In this document: piece after piece, positions 23,766 to 35,655 of the stretch | Layout of the letters: each line of letters starts with the position of its first letter | Numbering within the stretch: the first letter of the stretch is position 1 | NCBI GenBank assembly: GCA_946811695.1 | Contig: OX328128.1 | Coordinates: forward strand, 22,498,258-22,562,257 | Direction of reading: 5' to 3' | DNA from: Gonocerus acuteangulatus | Lineage: Eukaryota; Arthropoda; Insecta; Hemiptera; Coreidae | Length of the DNA: 64,000 nucleotides | Program-made: the position numbers and the translations under genes | Notes under the pieces: model-generated | What the model was told of the DNA's origin: nothing | Seen by the model: the letters and a program-made list of their open reading frames with translations, nothing else | The model's database searches: none

Positions 23766-25044
23766 ATTTTTAAGAAGAGTGGCAAACAGTAGCAAGTCTG
23801 GAGCTAATTGCCATTGAAACAGGAATTCTACATAAAACAATGAAAAAGTAAAGAATAAAACTGACAGATAAAATATCCTTCTAAAAATGTGGTAACAAGG
23901 ATGATCACTACCATAAAAACCAAGCAACCACAAAGAAAGAAGGAAATTACTAAATCAGAAAATCATATTTTATGGACAAACTGAATTTCAAATAACAATA
24001 ACAATTAATTAAATATTTAGGCATTAACTATCATTTTTAATTAACTTATCCCATCATTTTGTACTGTTAGAAAGGGCCTGTAATAATAATTTTTAATAAC
24101 CAAGAATGAATATTTTTTTTCATCCTTATCTAAAATGATGTCTTCCTTTTTTAGAGATCTAAAATCAATTAACGTTTCATTTGTCTTTATCAAAATGTTG
24201 TTTTTACGTATCAAAAGAATGTTTGAATTTTGTATATTTAGAAAAATCATAAAACCTTAATGTTGGATTAACACAAGAATAGCTAGTCTTTAATCCTCAT
24301 CTTGGGGGCTTAATTTTTCCTGATTCACAGCTTAATACATCTCGGCTTCTTCCGGTGCTGTAAATTCACTGAATTTTTAAGATGCAGAGCAGAGGAATCC
24401 TGTGGAAGTATTGCCACAGGAGGTGAAGTAAAAATTGTAATAATTTAAATCTAGCAATGCCTGGCTGCCATGCTTCAGTTGGGGATTTGTCATGCAAATG
24501 AAGTGCATGAATTGTGAGATCATTTTGAATTACAATTCTTAAGCCGATAATATTCAAATAAAATATTAATTGTGAATTGTAGTGGATCTAAGCATAAAGG
24601 GCCAGGCGAAACTTGCATCTGGTTCTGGATAATTATTTTCAATAGTAAAGGAAAATAAAAAAAAATAACGGTGGAGGGAATCACCCCCTTTTTTTTTATA
24701 ATTCATTGGAATTTTAGGTAGTTAATGTTGCAGAAGCTGCAAAACATGAATAAGGGTTTGTTTTCCTGGGTTTTAAATACTCTTAAGTAAAAGGCTATGT
24801 GAACAAAAATTCTTAGGATGAGAATAGAATGCAACCAAAGACATCCGGTCACTAAAGTTCATAAAAGAAAAGACAGGATTGGGAAAATAAATTATGTACC
24901 GGAAGTGATTTTATTGCTTAGCATCAGAAGTATTTTTGCAATTTAAACTTCACAGAATTCTCAAAATAAATACCATTACAGTATAATTGGGCTTCTTCAA
25001 ATGTGTACCTGAATACCTTGAAATTACATTTAATACAGCACAAT

Positions 25045-25225
25045 GCCAACAGCCATAGCCTCGTTGAATACACCGGTTCTCGTAGATCACCAAAGTTAAG
25101 CAACGTCGGGCTTGGTCAGTATCTGAATGGGTGACCGATCACGTGCTATTGGCATTATAAAAGGGTGGCAACCTGTAGATTGCCCGGTGCTAATAGCCAA
25201 ATAGTTGATGCACCGTTAAAAAAAA
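25045..25225 (+). mobile_element. 5S rRNA-derived SINE (SINE3 type), copy 2
   Basis: Bases 25045-25153 follow the full 5S rRNA layout: GCCAACAGCCATAGCC, then ACACCGGTTCTCGTAGATCA, AAGTTAAGCAACGTCGGGC, GGTCAGTATCTGAATGGGTG and a closing GGC. Compared with arthropod 5S rRNA there are a few substitutions and a small deletion near the 3' stem, so it is not a functional rRNA gene. The body (AAAGGGTGGCAACCTGTAG, TAGTTGATGCACCGTTAAA) ends in poly(A). Flanks AATACAGCACAAT (25032-25044) and AATACACCACAAT (25226-25238) are target duplications with one mismatch. Confidence 0.9.
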
Positions 25226-25267
25226 AATACACCACAATCTCACAAAGTTTAAATAATGAATACGTTT

Positions 25268-25518
25268 TTAACTGCTGGGAGGCATGAATGAGCCTTGGTA
25301 AGAAATATTAACTGGTTTTTGATCAACATTTTTTCCAAATTCATTATGAATATGATGTACATGCCGGAGAAGATTGCCTCGTTGATGAAAACGCCTGCTG
25401 CACGAAGAACAAGAAAACCCTGGCTCCTTCCCACATTCGTACCTCATGTGGAGCATCATACTCTGCCGATATTTGTATGACTTACCACATTTAATACAGG
25501 AGAACAGTTTTTGGATAC
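25268..25518 (-). CDS. lola: lola-type alternative terminal exon 9
   Basis: The acceptor TTATTTTCCTAG precedes GT and then IQKLFSCIKCGKSYKYR, 82 residues to the stop. Fingers: CIKC with H-x4-C (HMRYEC), linker GKEPGF, then CSSCSRRFHQRGNLLRH with H-x4-H. The tail of about 25 residues ends SFMPPSS. A 5S-derived SINE lies only about 40 bases downstream of the stop codon, so the 3' UTR of this isoform probably contains or is bounded by it. Confidence 0.9.
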
Positions 25519-25977
25519 CTAGGAAAATAAAAAATATTAATTTTGTTTTCAATTTGTGTAGAGGAATAAGTATAATTGAATAACCCAAACCAACCTACCT
25601 GAATAGGGGAGCACTGCTTTTTTCCAACAGACCATTAAAAAAAAATAATCTTACACAATATTAAATGCAATAAAAATACAAAAATGATGAAGCAATTTAG
25701 CATAGTTTTTGTGAAAACTGCAAATTGGAATATCAGTTTCATTAAAAATAAATGTCCAAATCAAATAGAAATATAATTAATTGAAACATATAAAGCTACT
25801 TCATTCAATATAATACCAATTTTTCTTATAATCATGTAGCACAACGATCAAGCTGGCATACTGTGATAACACTATGAAAACCCACTATCGCCAAACAATT
25901 ATATATATTGCGTCAAAAGATATTCCCCCATACACTTATAAAAGTTCAATCATTAAAAAACAAACATATATGTACTT

Positions 25978-26149
25978 TTTTTTTTTTTTTTTGCACATTG
26001 ACATCTCGGCCATTAGCGCCAACATCCTGGTGTAGCGAGGAATTTTCTCAACGAACCCTGAAAATTTCAGCGGCCGGTGTGTCTCGAACCCACCATCCCC
26101 TGCTGAGAATCTAAGGCGATAGCCACTACTCCACGGGGAGATTCTATTG
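25978..26149 (-). mobile_element. tRNA-derived SINE (family B, GCGCTAATG tail)
   Basis: On the minus strand the head is tRNA-Glu-like: CTCCCCGTGGAGTAGTGGCT, then GGTTCGAGAC as B-box. The body ends TTGGCGCTAATGGCCGAGAT, followed by a poly(A) (poly(T) at 25978-25992 on plus). Related copies or tails occur at 43650-43772 and 63001-63155. It is an insertion between lola exons 10 and 9. Confidence 0.75.
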
Positions 26150-26640
26150 GACTAGAAGGCACAAACAACCTAGCGGTTAAGCGCCAAACCCCGTAACCCA
26201 ATCCTAATCAGTATTCTGTATATCAGAGAGCTGCACTCAAATCAGACTGCCTGAGGTGAGGTATAGTTCCTTATTACCTCCTCGAGGTAGGTTTGTTTGG
26301 TACAAGTTTATGTGCTCAATCAACAAATTTAGTGATGACATTTTGACTTCTGTAGAATGAACATGACTCAGCACCAGATAGGATTTCTAAAATGATAACA
26401 TAACCAATTCAATGCAAAATTAATAGGTTCAATAGGAAAAATTCAGATAAACAAGGACTAAAATGCAGAAATGTAGTGCTTGTGAATGTTAAACTAATGC
26501 TTCAGTTGTATTTTTTATTTTATTGCTTTTATTTTCACCTACATGGTTATTAAAATTCATCAAAGACACTTGATTGAAAAATACTTCTGCTCAACAATGA
26601 TTATTTTTTAATTCTGTAAACTGATTTTATAAATATAAAT

Positions 26641-26856
26641 CCTGGGTTCCCAGTGGCTGTGAGTGCTAAGGCTCCAAAGGACGTGAGGCTAATATGCACT
26701 CCTAAGGACGTGGGTTCGATTCTCACTAGGGGTGGTATCTTTTCTTTCGAAAAAAGAAAAGGCGTCAGCCCTATCATGGGTAGAAAAGATATAGACACCC
26801 CGTCCTAAAATTTGTAGTCATTAATAAATGGGCATTAACATTTAAATAAATAAATA
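26641..26856 (+). mobile_element. tRNA-derived SINE (family A)
   Basis: Shows the same order as 310-512: GTGGGTTCGATTCTCACTAG (B-box), the TTTCGAAAAAAGAAAAGG hairpin, then AGACACCCCGTCCTAAAATT and a tail GGGCATTAACATTTAAATAA. The GGGTGGTAACCTG body segment is partly deleted in this copy. It lies between lola exons 10 and 9. Confidence 0.75.
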
Positions 26857-27724
26857 TAATACATGGGATATTAAAAATACTAAAAAATGTAGAAAATTCC
26901 TCACACAAATTGTAAACTTTTATTATTAAAACTTTATCTTTATAAATCATAAATAAGACACTCTCAAAGAAATTAAAATAAATAAGATTAGAAACAGCCA
27001 ACACATATTTACTGAGAAATGCAATTCTCTATAATTAAGAAAGAATAATAAATTAATTGCTACATACATAATAATAAAGCCATATTATATAAATGAAAAA
27101 ATATCATATTATATTACATATATACAACAATTACTATAACAACAACGTATAACAAAAAGTGTATTAAAATAAATAAATTTTATTAAAGAAATGAGTAAAG
27201 GAATGGTTTGAATTATGATTCCAGTCTTCGATAAGTGTCGCATGAATCACAATATGATGTTCTTTTATCATTTCAGGTAAGAGAATGGGAAAATGTACAA
27301 AGGCCCAAAATAAATAGAACTTATAAGGGCTGCTTGTGTGTTACATACATCCCATGAGTGGATTAAAAACAGCCAGCCGGAATTAAGAAAAAATGTTCAG
27401 CTTATTACCAAATGCCAACTACAATAATGTACCACTTCCTTTAGAAAATTCTAATAACATGCAAAAGTCTTCAAGAAACTACTTTTTGTTTCTAGAATTA
27501 ATACACTATACATTACATATTTTTTTAACTTTGTATGTCCTTGTAAGTTTATTTTTATTATATTATATTCTCTTATGCATGGGACCATCATTGAAATAAA
27601 CTGAGCAACTTGTATTATGTGATTAGCTCAAATTCGAATCACGCTAGACAGTAATAAGGAAGGAACTTACAACATGAAAAGCCTTTCAAGTGATTTTCAA
27701 TGTTTGGCATGCTTTGGCTATTTG

Positions 27725-28026
27725 TCATTTAATAGTTTCTGTCGCAGTCACTTCCGAAGTGACCCTCTTTTTTGGAGGCTCCTTGTGGACGTTCTGCATG
27801 TGACGTCCGAGATTTCGGGCATGGTAAAACCTCCTCCGGCAGACAGAACAAGTGAACAACGGCTCCTTGGAACACTCTCGAAGATGCGCCTTCAGGTGGA
27901 ATTGATGCTTGTACGACCTTCCACAAGATTCACACTCGTATCGGTTCTCCGGAGGCTCGATCACACCTTGCGAGTTGGTCAGGTCCATAACGATTTCGAC
28001 TAGTGGCTTTACGGAGAGAGGCCAAT
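27725..28026 (-). CDS. lola: lola-type alternative terminal exon 10
   Basis: The acceptor ATGATTTACAG is followed by AT and WPLSVKPLVEIVMDLTNSQG, 99 residues to the stop. Finger one CESCGRSYKHQFHLKAH is unusual: the His-to-Cys spacing is three residues (HLREC) where the other exons have four. The linker is SKEPLF; finger two is CSVCRRRFYHARNLGRH with H-x4-H. The tail is basic then Thr-rich (PPKKRVTSEV). The shortened spacing may still allow zinc binding; base content and frame show no decay. Confidence 0.88.
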
Positions 28027-28529
28027 CTGTAAATCATTAATAAACTGTGTTACGTTCATCTAAAAACATGAATCAATGCCTAACCCAAATCCTTGCATGC
28101 ATTAAAAGTTTCTATTTACAAAGGAAGCCATCAAAATATTTAAGAAAGTAAAAGGAATTCTACTTAACAGATAAAAAATATAAGCTGGAGAGTGCTTTTG
28201 CATAAATAAATATAAAAAACATGTAGTCAAAGGTAATATTAATGAATAGGGATTTTATCCATGAATAGTTAATCCATGCGCCAAAAAAAACCTTTGTATT
28301 ATATACTTGTGATTCGCAATTATTAAGAAATAGGTCAAAAATTTTACTATTTATTTTGCCTTCATCATTTAGTGCTTGATTAGTTTTATATCAAACATTC
28401 ATTTTTTCAGGTAAAAGTATTGCTTGATTTAAAGGACTAAAAATAAAATATATGCATAAACTGCAATAGTAATTGTTATTATTATTTGTGTTTTAGCTCC
28501 ATTCTGGAGTCATTTGTGCCTTAACTCCG

Positions 28530-28765
28530 TTTTTCCACTTCAGTTGGAAACTTTCGAGGAGGGGGCTGAGAAATTTAGGGGTTATGGAATACTACCAACC
28601 TAGAACTTGGAATAGTTAGCCCATTAAAACGGCATTACACCCCAAAAGTATTATTTTTTCTGTACTAAGTGATCTTATTTGATTCATAGATTTTTATGAC
28701 ACATTTTTACCAATTTCGGGGGGGGGGGGGGGGGGGGGGGAGGGGGCTGCAACCTCCCGCTTAGA
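28530..28765. repeat. Degenerate copy of the 58.65-kb MITE with a G-run
   Basis: GAGGAGGGGGCTGAGAAATT, ATGGAATACTA and AAGTGATCTTATTTGATTCA match 58678-58810, and a 23-base G-run (28718-28740) precedes GGGGGCTGCAACCTCCC. The outer ends are decayed. A G-run of this length could form a four-stranded structure, but it more likely reflects slippage in the element's G-rich end. Confidence 0.65.
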
Positions 28766-29589
28766 TATGCTCATGAGCTAAGAAATATACACTGAAATTT
28801 TCTTTCCTTAAAAAAAAAAGGTTTTAACTAGGAGCATTGAATTGAAGCACTAAATTACACTAAATTAGATGTGTATTAGCTTTATTTTCATAAGAATTTA
28901 TTTTCATAATTAATCTTAATAAAGAGCATTTTAAAAATTTATTATTTTAAAGGACAAACCAGAAAGTTTGAAGTATTACCGACAATAACATCTAAGGGCA
29001 GGTTGTGTAGTTCGTAATCCTAATAATATTTTGAAAGTTAAAAAGACAATGGAAAAAAAAAAACATACTTTTAAAGACAAAAAAAAAACAATGTTGGATA
29101 AGTCATAATTCTCCACCGATTAAACGTACTTTTATATTTATTACTATTTTAATAATATAATTATTAACAATTTAAACAAATTTTTACGAAGGAATGTTAA
29201 CCGTCATCATTAAATTAATTCAAGCTTTTTTAAACTGGATTAGGTTAGAAAGTGAGGACTTGGCTGAATAAATCATGCACAAAACAAAATCTATATTTAA
29301 TATTTGAAGCTTTACATTTAATGATGATATGAAACATTTTACAACAAATAGCTTAAAAGGAAATTCATTATAGGAAAAAAAATTATATATAAAAGGATAA
29401 TAAAAAACAACATGGTACAACATTTTTATTGTACAAACACTTATTTCTTTAATCCTTAAACAAATTAACAATTTGTTACTTAAAAATAAAAGGAGTTGTT
29501 GCTACCTACTCTAAAACTGAAAACCACACAGATCTTGGCAGAATTAAAAATTTTAAGTTGAAGAAAATGGCAAATAAAATGAATGAACA

Positions 29590-29665
29590 GTATGAATTCT
29601 GTGCCTATGGTTGTAGGTTCGATTCCCACTAGGAGTAGAGGGTTTTCTTTTGAAAAACATAATGA
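29590..29665 (+). repeat. Truncated tRNA-SINE (family A) fragment
   Basis: GTAGGTTCGATTCCCACTAG followed by AGGGTTTTCTTTTGAAAAAC repeats the head and hairpin portion of the family-A SINE; the body and tail are missing. Confidence 0.55.
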
Positions 29666-30526
29666 AAGTAGACCGAAGCCTTTTGATTTAAGGAAGCATC
29701 AGAAACTTTGAATGATTTCTCTCTAAAGGAAAATCATTTTGAACAATAAAATGTCATTTGGGAAGTAAATAAAACCCCACTATTCATTCCTTATAATGAA
29801 TTGAACAAACCCATTAGTTTACGTTACTCTTTTATGTCAGTAATACTCAGCAATGATTAAAACCAATTCCCGCCATAACTTCCTGCCAAAATCAATTTCT
29901 GGTCATGTGACCAATGATGTCACTTCTAATAAAATTTTCAATTTTCCTATCAAGTAGTGATATTAATAGATACAAATTAAATAATCTATACATACAATAC
30001 AATTCTAACGGATCGCTGTCTGTACATGGAAGATATGAGGGAAAAAATACTATTGGGGGCCTTTATCAGAGCAATAGTACTCAAAACAATGATTTTTAGA
30101 ATTTTTGAATGTATGTCTGCTATCAGTCACTCTATACACACTAGGGTTTAACAATCCCTAAGGGGTCAGCTTAGTGGCTCTGTCATGTTTTAGCAATCCT
30201 AGCAGCCTGTATGCTTGATCCCCCATGGCTATACGCCTAATGCCTTTTATAGAGCCGCCTTACTGTAAAGTAGATTTTATTTTAATATCCATACGATGGT
30301 GTTTATAACTCAAAATAAGCCAAAATGCTGCTCTAAGTCACTATCCACGCGTAGGATGTCGCGGGCACAGATAGTAGAATTATATATTTTCTTTAAGTTG
30401 ATTTCACAACTTCAATAGTACATTCAGGTCAGAGTGTGATGTCTCAACGAATCTGGCAGTCTATGGTTATTTGCCTTTAATGGAAGGGGGAGTCTGTTTG
30501 GGAAACTACGCTATAGCCTTAAGAAC

Positions 30527-31486
30527 TACAAGGTGACAGCTGATTACAGAGGGGTGATTGTACTGGAAGTCTTGCCTCAAGATTATGTCATAGTCCAAGA
30601 GCTGGTAGCGCACCTTTTAATGAAGTATTTTATGCACCTTGAAATTTTGCTATAGTGCATCCTTGAGTAGATAAAAAGGTAAGTATGTGTTGGCTAGACT
30701 TACAGTGGAACACAAGGTACTGCGCATAGGTGGAAAAAAATATGGTTGGACCAAGAAAAGTGTTTTATCCAAAAGCCAACAATCTTTAATGTAAAATAAA
30801 GGAAATTTTACAATGAATAATAAATAAGGCAAACACTTTTACGGAGGTTAACGTGTAAACAAACCCCAAAATAGTATTTTTAAATATTAAATGAATTTTT
30901 TTATTCGTGCTGCGATTTGAACACCGAATTCTATAAACAGAATTAAAAAAGGGCCTGTGATATTGGAGTTATCATCACCAACAATTATTTTCATGTTTAC
31001 TGATAATTAAACCCCCAAAAAAGTGTCTGCCCTTTTGTAATTACTTTCAATTAGTCTTATTAAATATGATGTTTAAATCGCAGCGTGAATAAAACACTTC
31101 ATTTAACATTAAAAAAACAACTACTTCGAGGTTTTTTTTTCTAAATATTAACCCCCTTAAAAGTTTCTGCCTTACTTATTATTCATTGCCTTAATTTTAC
31201 TATAAGATTGTTGGCTTCTGAATAAAACTCTTTTTCTTGGGACAACCATATTTTTTTTCCACCTTTTTCCTAAGCGCAGGACCTTATATCCCACCGTAAG
31301 TCTAGCCAATACATACTTACCTTCTTGTCTACCTAAGAGATGCATTATAGCAAAATTTCAAGGTGCATAAAACTCTTCATGAAACGTGCATAACCTGCTC
31401 TCCGACTATCAGTTGTTTTTATGGTTACAAGGTAACAGCTAATTACTGAGGAGTGATTGAAGTATTGCACTCATGATTGTGTCAGT
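30527..31486. repeat. Fold-back element bracketed by direct repeats
   Basis: An inverted repeat runs from about 30604 (GCGCACCTTTTAATGAAG) to about 31395, with arms of roughly 250 bp, e.g. TTTTGCTATAGTGCATCC against GATGCATTATAGCAAAATTT and GTAAGTATGTGTTGGCTAGA against TCTAGCCAATACATACTTAC. Outside it, about 65 bases (ACAAGGTGACAGCTGATTAC, GTGATTG, GATTATGTCA) at 30530-30590 recur in direct orientation at 31428-31486. The direct copies are diverged, so this is an old arrangement. Confidence 0.6.
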
Positions 31487-32160
31487 TATTTATAAGGTTA
31501 CAAGGGAACAGTTGATATAATAGATTTGGATAATATAATTTAAGACCACAGGGGAAAAACATTTGTCTTTTATTAAAAACTAGCAAATGATGGAATAATG
31601 GGGGAAAATGTATAATGAATGACAAAGATGTAAAATCCACTAGGAAAGCACAGCTGAATTGACAGCCACGTTAGTCAAAACACATGGAACACAGCATTTC
31701 ATTTACTGTTTTTTAAAAATTAAAAGACCCCTCTCTCACACTATAACTATCTAATATCTAAATATTATAAAATATCAATAGAGCTAGTAACTATGATCCC
31801 TAGATAACAAAGCCATTCATCTAATTGGAAGAGTCATTACAATAACCCTCGGAAAAAAAGGTCCTATTATTTTTTTATATAAATAAGTGTCTAAACGAAG
31901 TATCTTATTTGTAAACCACAATTCAGAAGATAATTGTCACGTCAATCATATAATAAAGCAAATGAACTGTTTAATACACACACAACAAAAAAAATCTCTT
32001 ACGTACTGTTATGTTGTATTTTATGCTCTATTAAACAAATAATTACATAAATATTTTAGCGGCTAGAATACATAAGTTAAAAAATAAAAATAAACATACA
32101 TAATGATTTAAAATTATATAAGAAAATCGAATTTAATACATAAATGGAAAGCCTTTTAGT

Positions 32161-32357
32161 TCAGTTGAACTCTTTTAACTTAGAAAAATGCTTCCGAAAA
32201 ATGTGACCCTTAAGACTGGTTTTAACAACAGTTTTATAATCGCAGTGAGGGCAACACAAATTTTTCTCTTTGCCGCAGAAATAATTTACGTGTTTCCTGA
32301 GACTATCAGCTTGATTATACATTTTACCACAGCGAGAACAGTAGAATGGCCCATTAC
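32161..32357 (-). CDS. lola: lola-type alternative terminal exon 11
   Basis: A strong acceptor (TTTTTTCCTTCTAG) precedes GT and NGPFYCSRCGKMYNQADSLR, 64 residues to TGA. Finger one is CSRC with H-x4-C (HVNYFC); the linker GKEKNL replaces the usual GxEPxF; finger two is CPHCDYKTVVKTSLKGH with H-x4-H. This is the most divergent pair in the array and the first one met by the transcript. Its CPHC(D/P)Y second finger still fits lola. It ends KLKEFN. Weak similarity in the linker lowers certainty slightly. Confidence 0.88.
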
Positions 32358-33961
32358 CTAGAAGGAAAAAATAAGTTAAAACCTTCCCCTTTGTTTAAGA
32401 TACTAAATTAAAAATAACTTCTCTTTACCTGTCTGAAATTAAGTAGGTCAGCAGAAGAAAAATATAAAATAAACACTCATTTTTTTATGGTCAAATTATT
32501 ATTTACAATCATCATTTAAACAAAAAATCATAAAATAATGCCTAAAATGTCAATAACAGATAATAAAGACAGAAATACAGAATGCAATTTTATATTTAAC
32601 ATCTTGAATTGAAAAGTGCATTAATAGAAATCGAAATCAGTTAAAAATATAAATAATTATAGATTTAGGAAGTAAATTATCCCTGAGGTACAACTTAAAA
32701 CTAAACATATATAAATTTAAGTCAGACCATAATTAATTTTATAACCACCTCATTTATTCAATATATAAACAACTTTTACCCAAAATAACAAAAACTGAAT
32801 CATATTTTGCCACTGCTTCTCAAATGTCACAAATTGGTCTGGGTAACAATGATTGAAAAAACAGTGATGTATGAGAGGTACCTTTATTGTTAAAAAAGGC
32901 ATTTTATACAATTTGTTTGTTGGCCTGATGTACACCAAACATAAATACCTAGCGGAAAAGCAGCTTCTAAGGAAAATTTATTTTAAAACAGTAAAGTAAT
33001 AGATAAATCAAAAATCTTTTCAAGGAATCCATAAAAATACTTGCAATTTTTATTTGTATGTATTAAAGAAATTAAAAATATATCACGAATATTCTTTAGA
33101 GACAACTCAAAATGAGGATGTAAAGGTTATAAAAATGGGTTAATCCACAGAATTTATCGAAAACTATTCTTTTCTTCATGACAAGAAGTCATGTTTAGTA
33201 ATATCTTCTTGAAGTTTAGGAAATTATGCTCTAAATTTAATCTTCAGCATTAACTATAACTTCAACTGCTCCACAATCTAGGTGAGAACAAAATTCATCT
33301 TCTGGTTATCCCCCTGTTAAAAATAAAAGGTACTTACTTTTTTCGCAGGATGAAATTAAACATGAAGCAAATAAAATGTAATACTCCTCTGATAATTAAT
33401 TTAGGACACTTTCACTGGTAAAATATTATGAACATACTCCTAAAATTATCCTGAGTATGCACAACAATGAGTTTAAAAACATAAGCTTTCAAAAAACTAT
33501 TAAATTTAAAATTAAGAAAATTATCGCTTGTATTATAAAAAAAAAAAATGTAATATCAAGACCACATAAACGTCTAATGAGCTCACAAAAACATTGGGGT
33601 CTGTTTACATATGGTAAAAAAAACTTGATCGCATTCGGAAAAAATTATAAATATATTTAATAATGTTCTGAAGACTTAAAACATTCAAAAATAAATATAA
33701 TAATTTCAATATTTTTATTAATGTTGCTTTAATATTTTACTTTTCTCAATGAAGTTGGTATAGCATGTGTCAATGTTGGGCAGTTTACTAGCTTGACGTA
33801 ACACTGTGTATTATAGATTTTGAGTTCCTTATGTTTATGTTTTGTATGGTTGCATTGTTCGAGTTATGTATTGTTCGTAAACGGGAAATTGTTAGAGTTT
33901 TGTGATATCCAAATCGTTGTTGTTTATCGAATGCTTTTTTATTTTATATTCGAAACCGAAT
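32358..33961. other. Between lola exon 11 and the RNF146 start codon; no gene seen
   Basis: A/T-rich DNA separating two opposite-strand units. It should contain the RNF146 promoter and 5' UTR near 33800-33961. No core promoter motif is obvious. No common (BTB) lola exon was found here. Confidence 0.35.
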
Positions 33962-34121
33962 ATGGCTGAAGGTACGAATGGAAAAAAAGTTTATTTGACT
34001 AGGTCAAGAAAAAGGTCTATGGATTGTTTAGACAATGGAACAGAAACTGTTTCTGTTGTTAATCTTAGGGAAGACTCGGTTATAGATCTTACTACGGAGG
34101 AATCGTCTTGCACTACAGAAG
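33962..34121 (+). CDS. RNF146: RNF146/Iduna-type E3 ligase, exon 1
   Basis: ATG at 33962 opens MAEGTNGKKVYLTRSRKRSM and runs 53 codons to ACAGAAG|GTTTGT. The region is hydrophilic and Ser/Thr/acid-rich, like the N-terminus before the RING in this family. The start is chosen because the frame before it gives only a low-complexity hydrophobic stretch. The complete gene encodes a poly(ADP-ribose)-dependent E3 ligase: the WWE domain reads iso-ADP-ribose, which switches on the RING to ubiquitinate PARylated targets such as Axin bound to tankyrase. Confidence 0.85.
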
Positions 34122-35394
34122 GTTTGTATTCTATTATGTTCATCTAGTTCAGATTAAATTAATTAGAATTTTTTCGTGTTTTGATTACTGAATTATGAAT
34201 AAAACTCCTTAAATATGATGAATAATCGCATAAGAACGACGAATAAAACCTCCTAAGTATTTTTAATGTTATATACTGCAGGATAGCATGCAGTGAGTTA
34301 ATGTTCTTTTTTAACCCTGGAAAATATTTTGTAAGTTCATTTCTCCAACCTTGTGTTGGCTGTAAAACCATTCTCTTACCAGAGTCAAGCTGGTAATTGC
34401 AAAGTTTGCATAACAATGATTAATCGGCTTGCCATTGTTGTCTAGGATATCTGACATTTATTTGGTTTCACTGAGAACCCAGTAAAGTTGGTTTTGTTGT
34501 ATATGACCCTTCTGATGTGGGACATATAACTGCTATGGTGTTGACATGGACAATGAGATTATCTGCCTATTAGTGGATTTACCTGACTTTGCTCGTAATG
34601 TTTTAGCCACCCTCTCCTTCAACTTTAAGTTAAAAAAATTCCATACATCAGTCTAATGAAGACTTATTATTTACAAGACATATTTGTTTGTCCCTCGTAT
34701 CCCATGTCCATAGCGTAGTCTCTGCTGATATAGCCTGTATTTGATGCAATCGTCTGCATCAGGGCTGCGAGGACAGGAATTATTGAGCTGTTTAAAAGTT
34801 GTTGCTACATCACTGAAGTATATAGTTGGTGTTATTCATGCTGAATGAATTTTGTACAGTACATTCTAAAACTTCCCTACAAAATATTAGTTTTAGTTTG
34901 AATTAAACCTTCTTTTTAATGAATTAATCCTCAAGTAGGTGCGCCCTGGTCTGTGACTCTGTTATAGCCATGGTACACAGGTATAGTCATAATCTTAATT
35001 TTTTTAGAAAAATTAACTTGCCTAGATTTTGAATATATTCACACAGCATTGACATATTTGAATAAGACTAACATGTTTGACAAAATATAAAAAAGGGTAG
35101 AATAACCAGAAGAAACCAGCCAAAGCAAGCTGTAGGACCTCGACTCAAATACAAGCTTTGCTAGATGATTTAGAAAAAAAGTAAAGATTTGGAAGTTAAG
35201 CCACTGAGAGTGTATCGTTGTACGTTTTATAACAATACATTAATATTATACGTTTAAACTCCAATAGATATATTTGCTCTCAGTTTTATATAACAACATT
35301 GTTTTGCTTCAGATAAATATCAATTTGCTATGCCATTTATTTGATGCTTTGTTTCCTTTGGATAAATGAACTTTCCTTGCTATGATACTATGCT

Positions 35395-35552
35395 CATTAG
35401 CGGAATTGGCGACACACCCAAAAATAAAACTTGTGGATCTGGGTTCAAATCTAAGGAGCCATAATAAGTTAATTTTTCTTTAAAATAATGATTTGGCTAT
35501 TATTAAACATTATTGGAGTGCTAAGTTATGAGCACTCTGTATCTAAGGTAGT

Positions 35553-35610
<58 letters not shown>
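35395..35610 (+). mobile_element. tRNA-like SINE with long poly(A)
   Basis: CTGGGTTCAAATCTAAGGAG is a B-box-like segment, with a tRNA-like 5' part (TTAGCGGAATTGGCGACAC). The unit ends in over 50 consecutive A residues (about 35557-35610). It lies in RNF146 intron 1 just before the second hAT MITE. Confidence 0.5.
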
Positions 35611-35614
<4 letters not shown>

Positions 35615-35655
35615 ACTCATAAAGGCATTGTCATTAATAGTTTAGTACAATTTTT

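Noticed and set aside
25045..25153. 5S rRNA gene
   Set aside because: The 3' stem has a deletion, the unit continues into a SINE body with poly(A), and it is flanked by target duplications.
26085..26149. tRNA-Glu gene on minus
   Set aside because: tRNA-like head of a SINE; the acceptor stem does not close.
27674..28003. A 109-codon open frame on plus
   Set aside because: It is the antisense shadow of lola exon 10, whose minus frame has clear zinc fingers.
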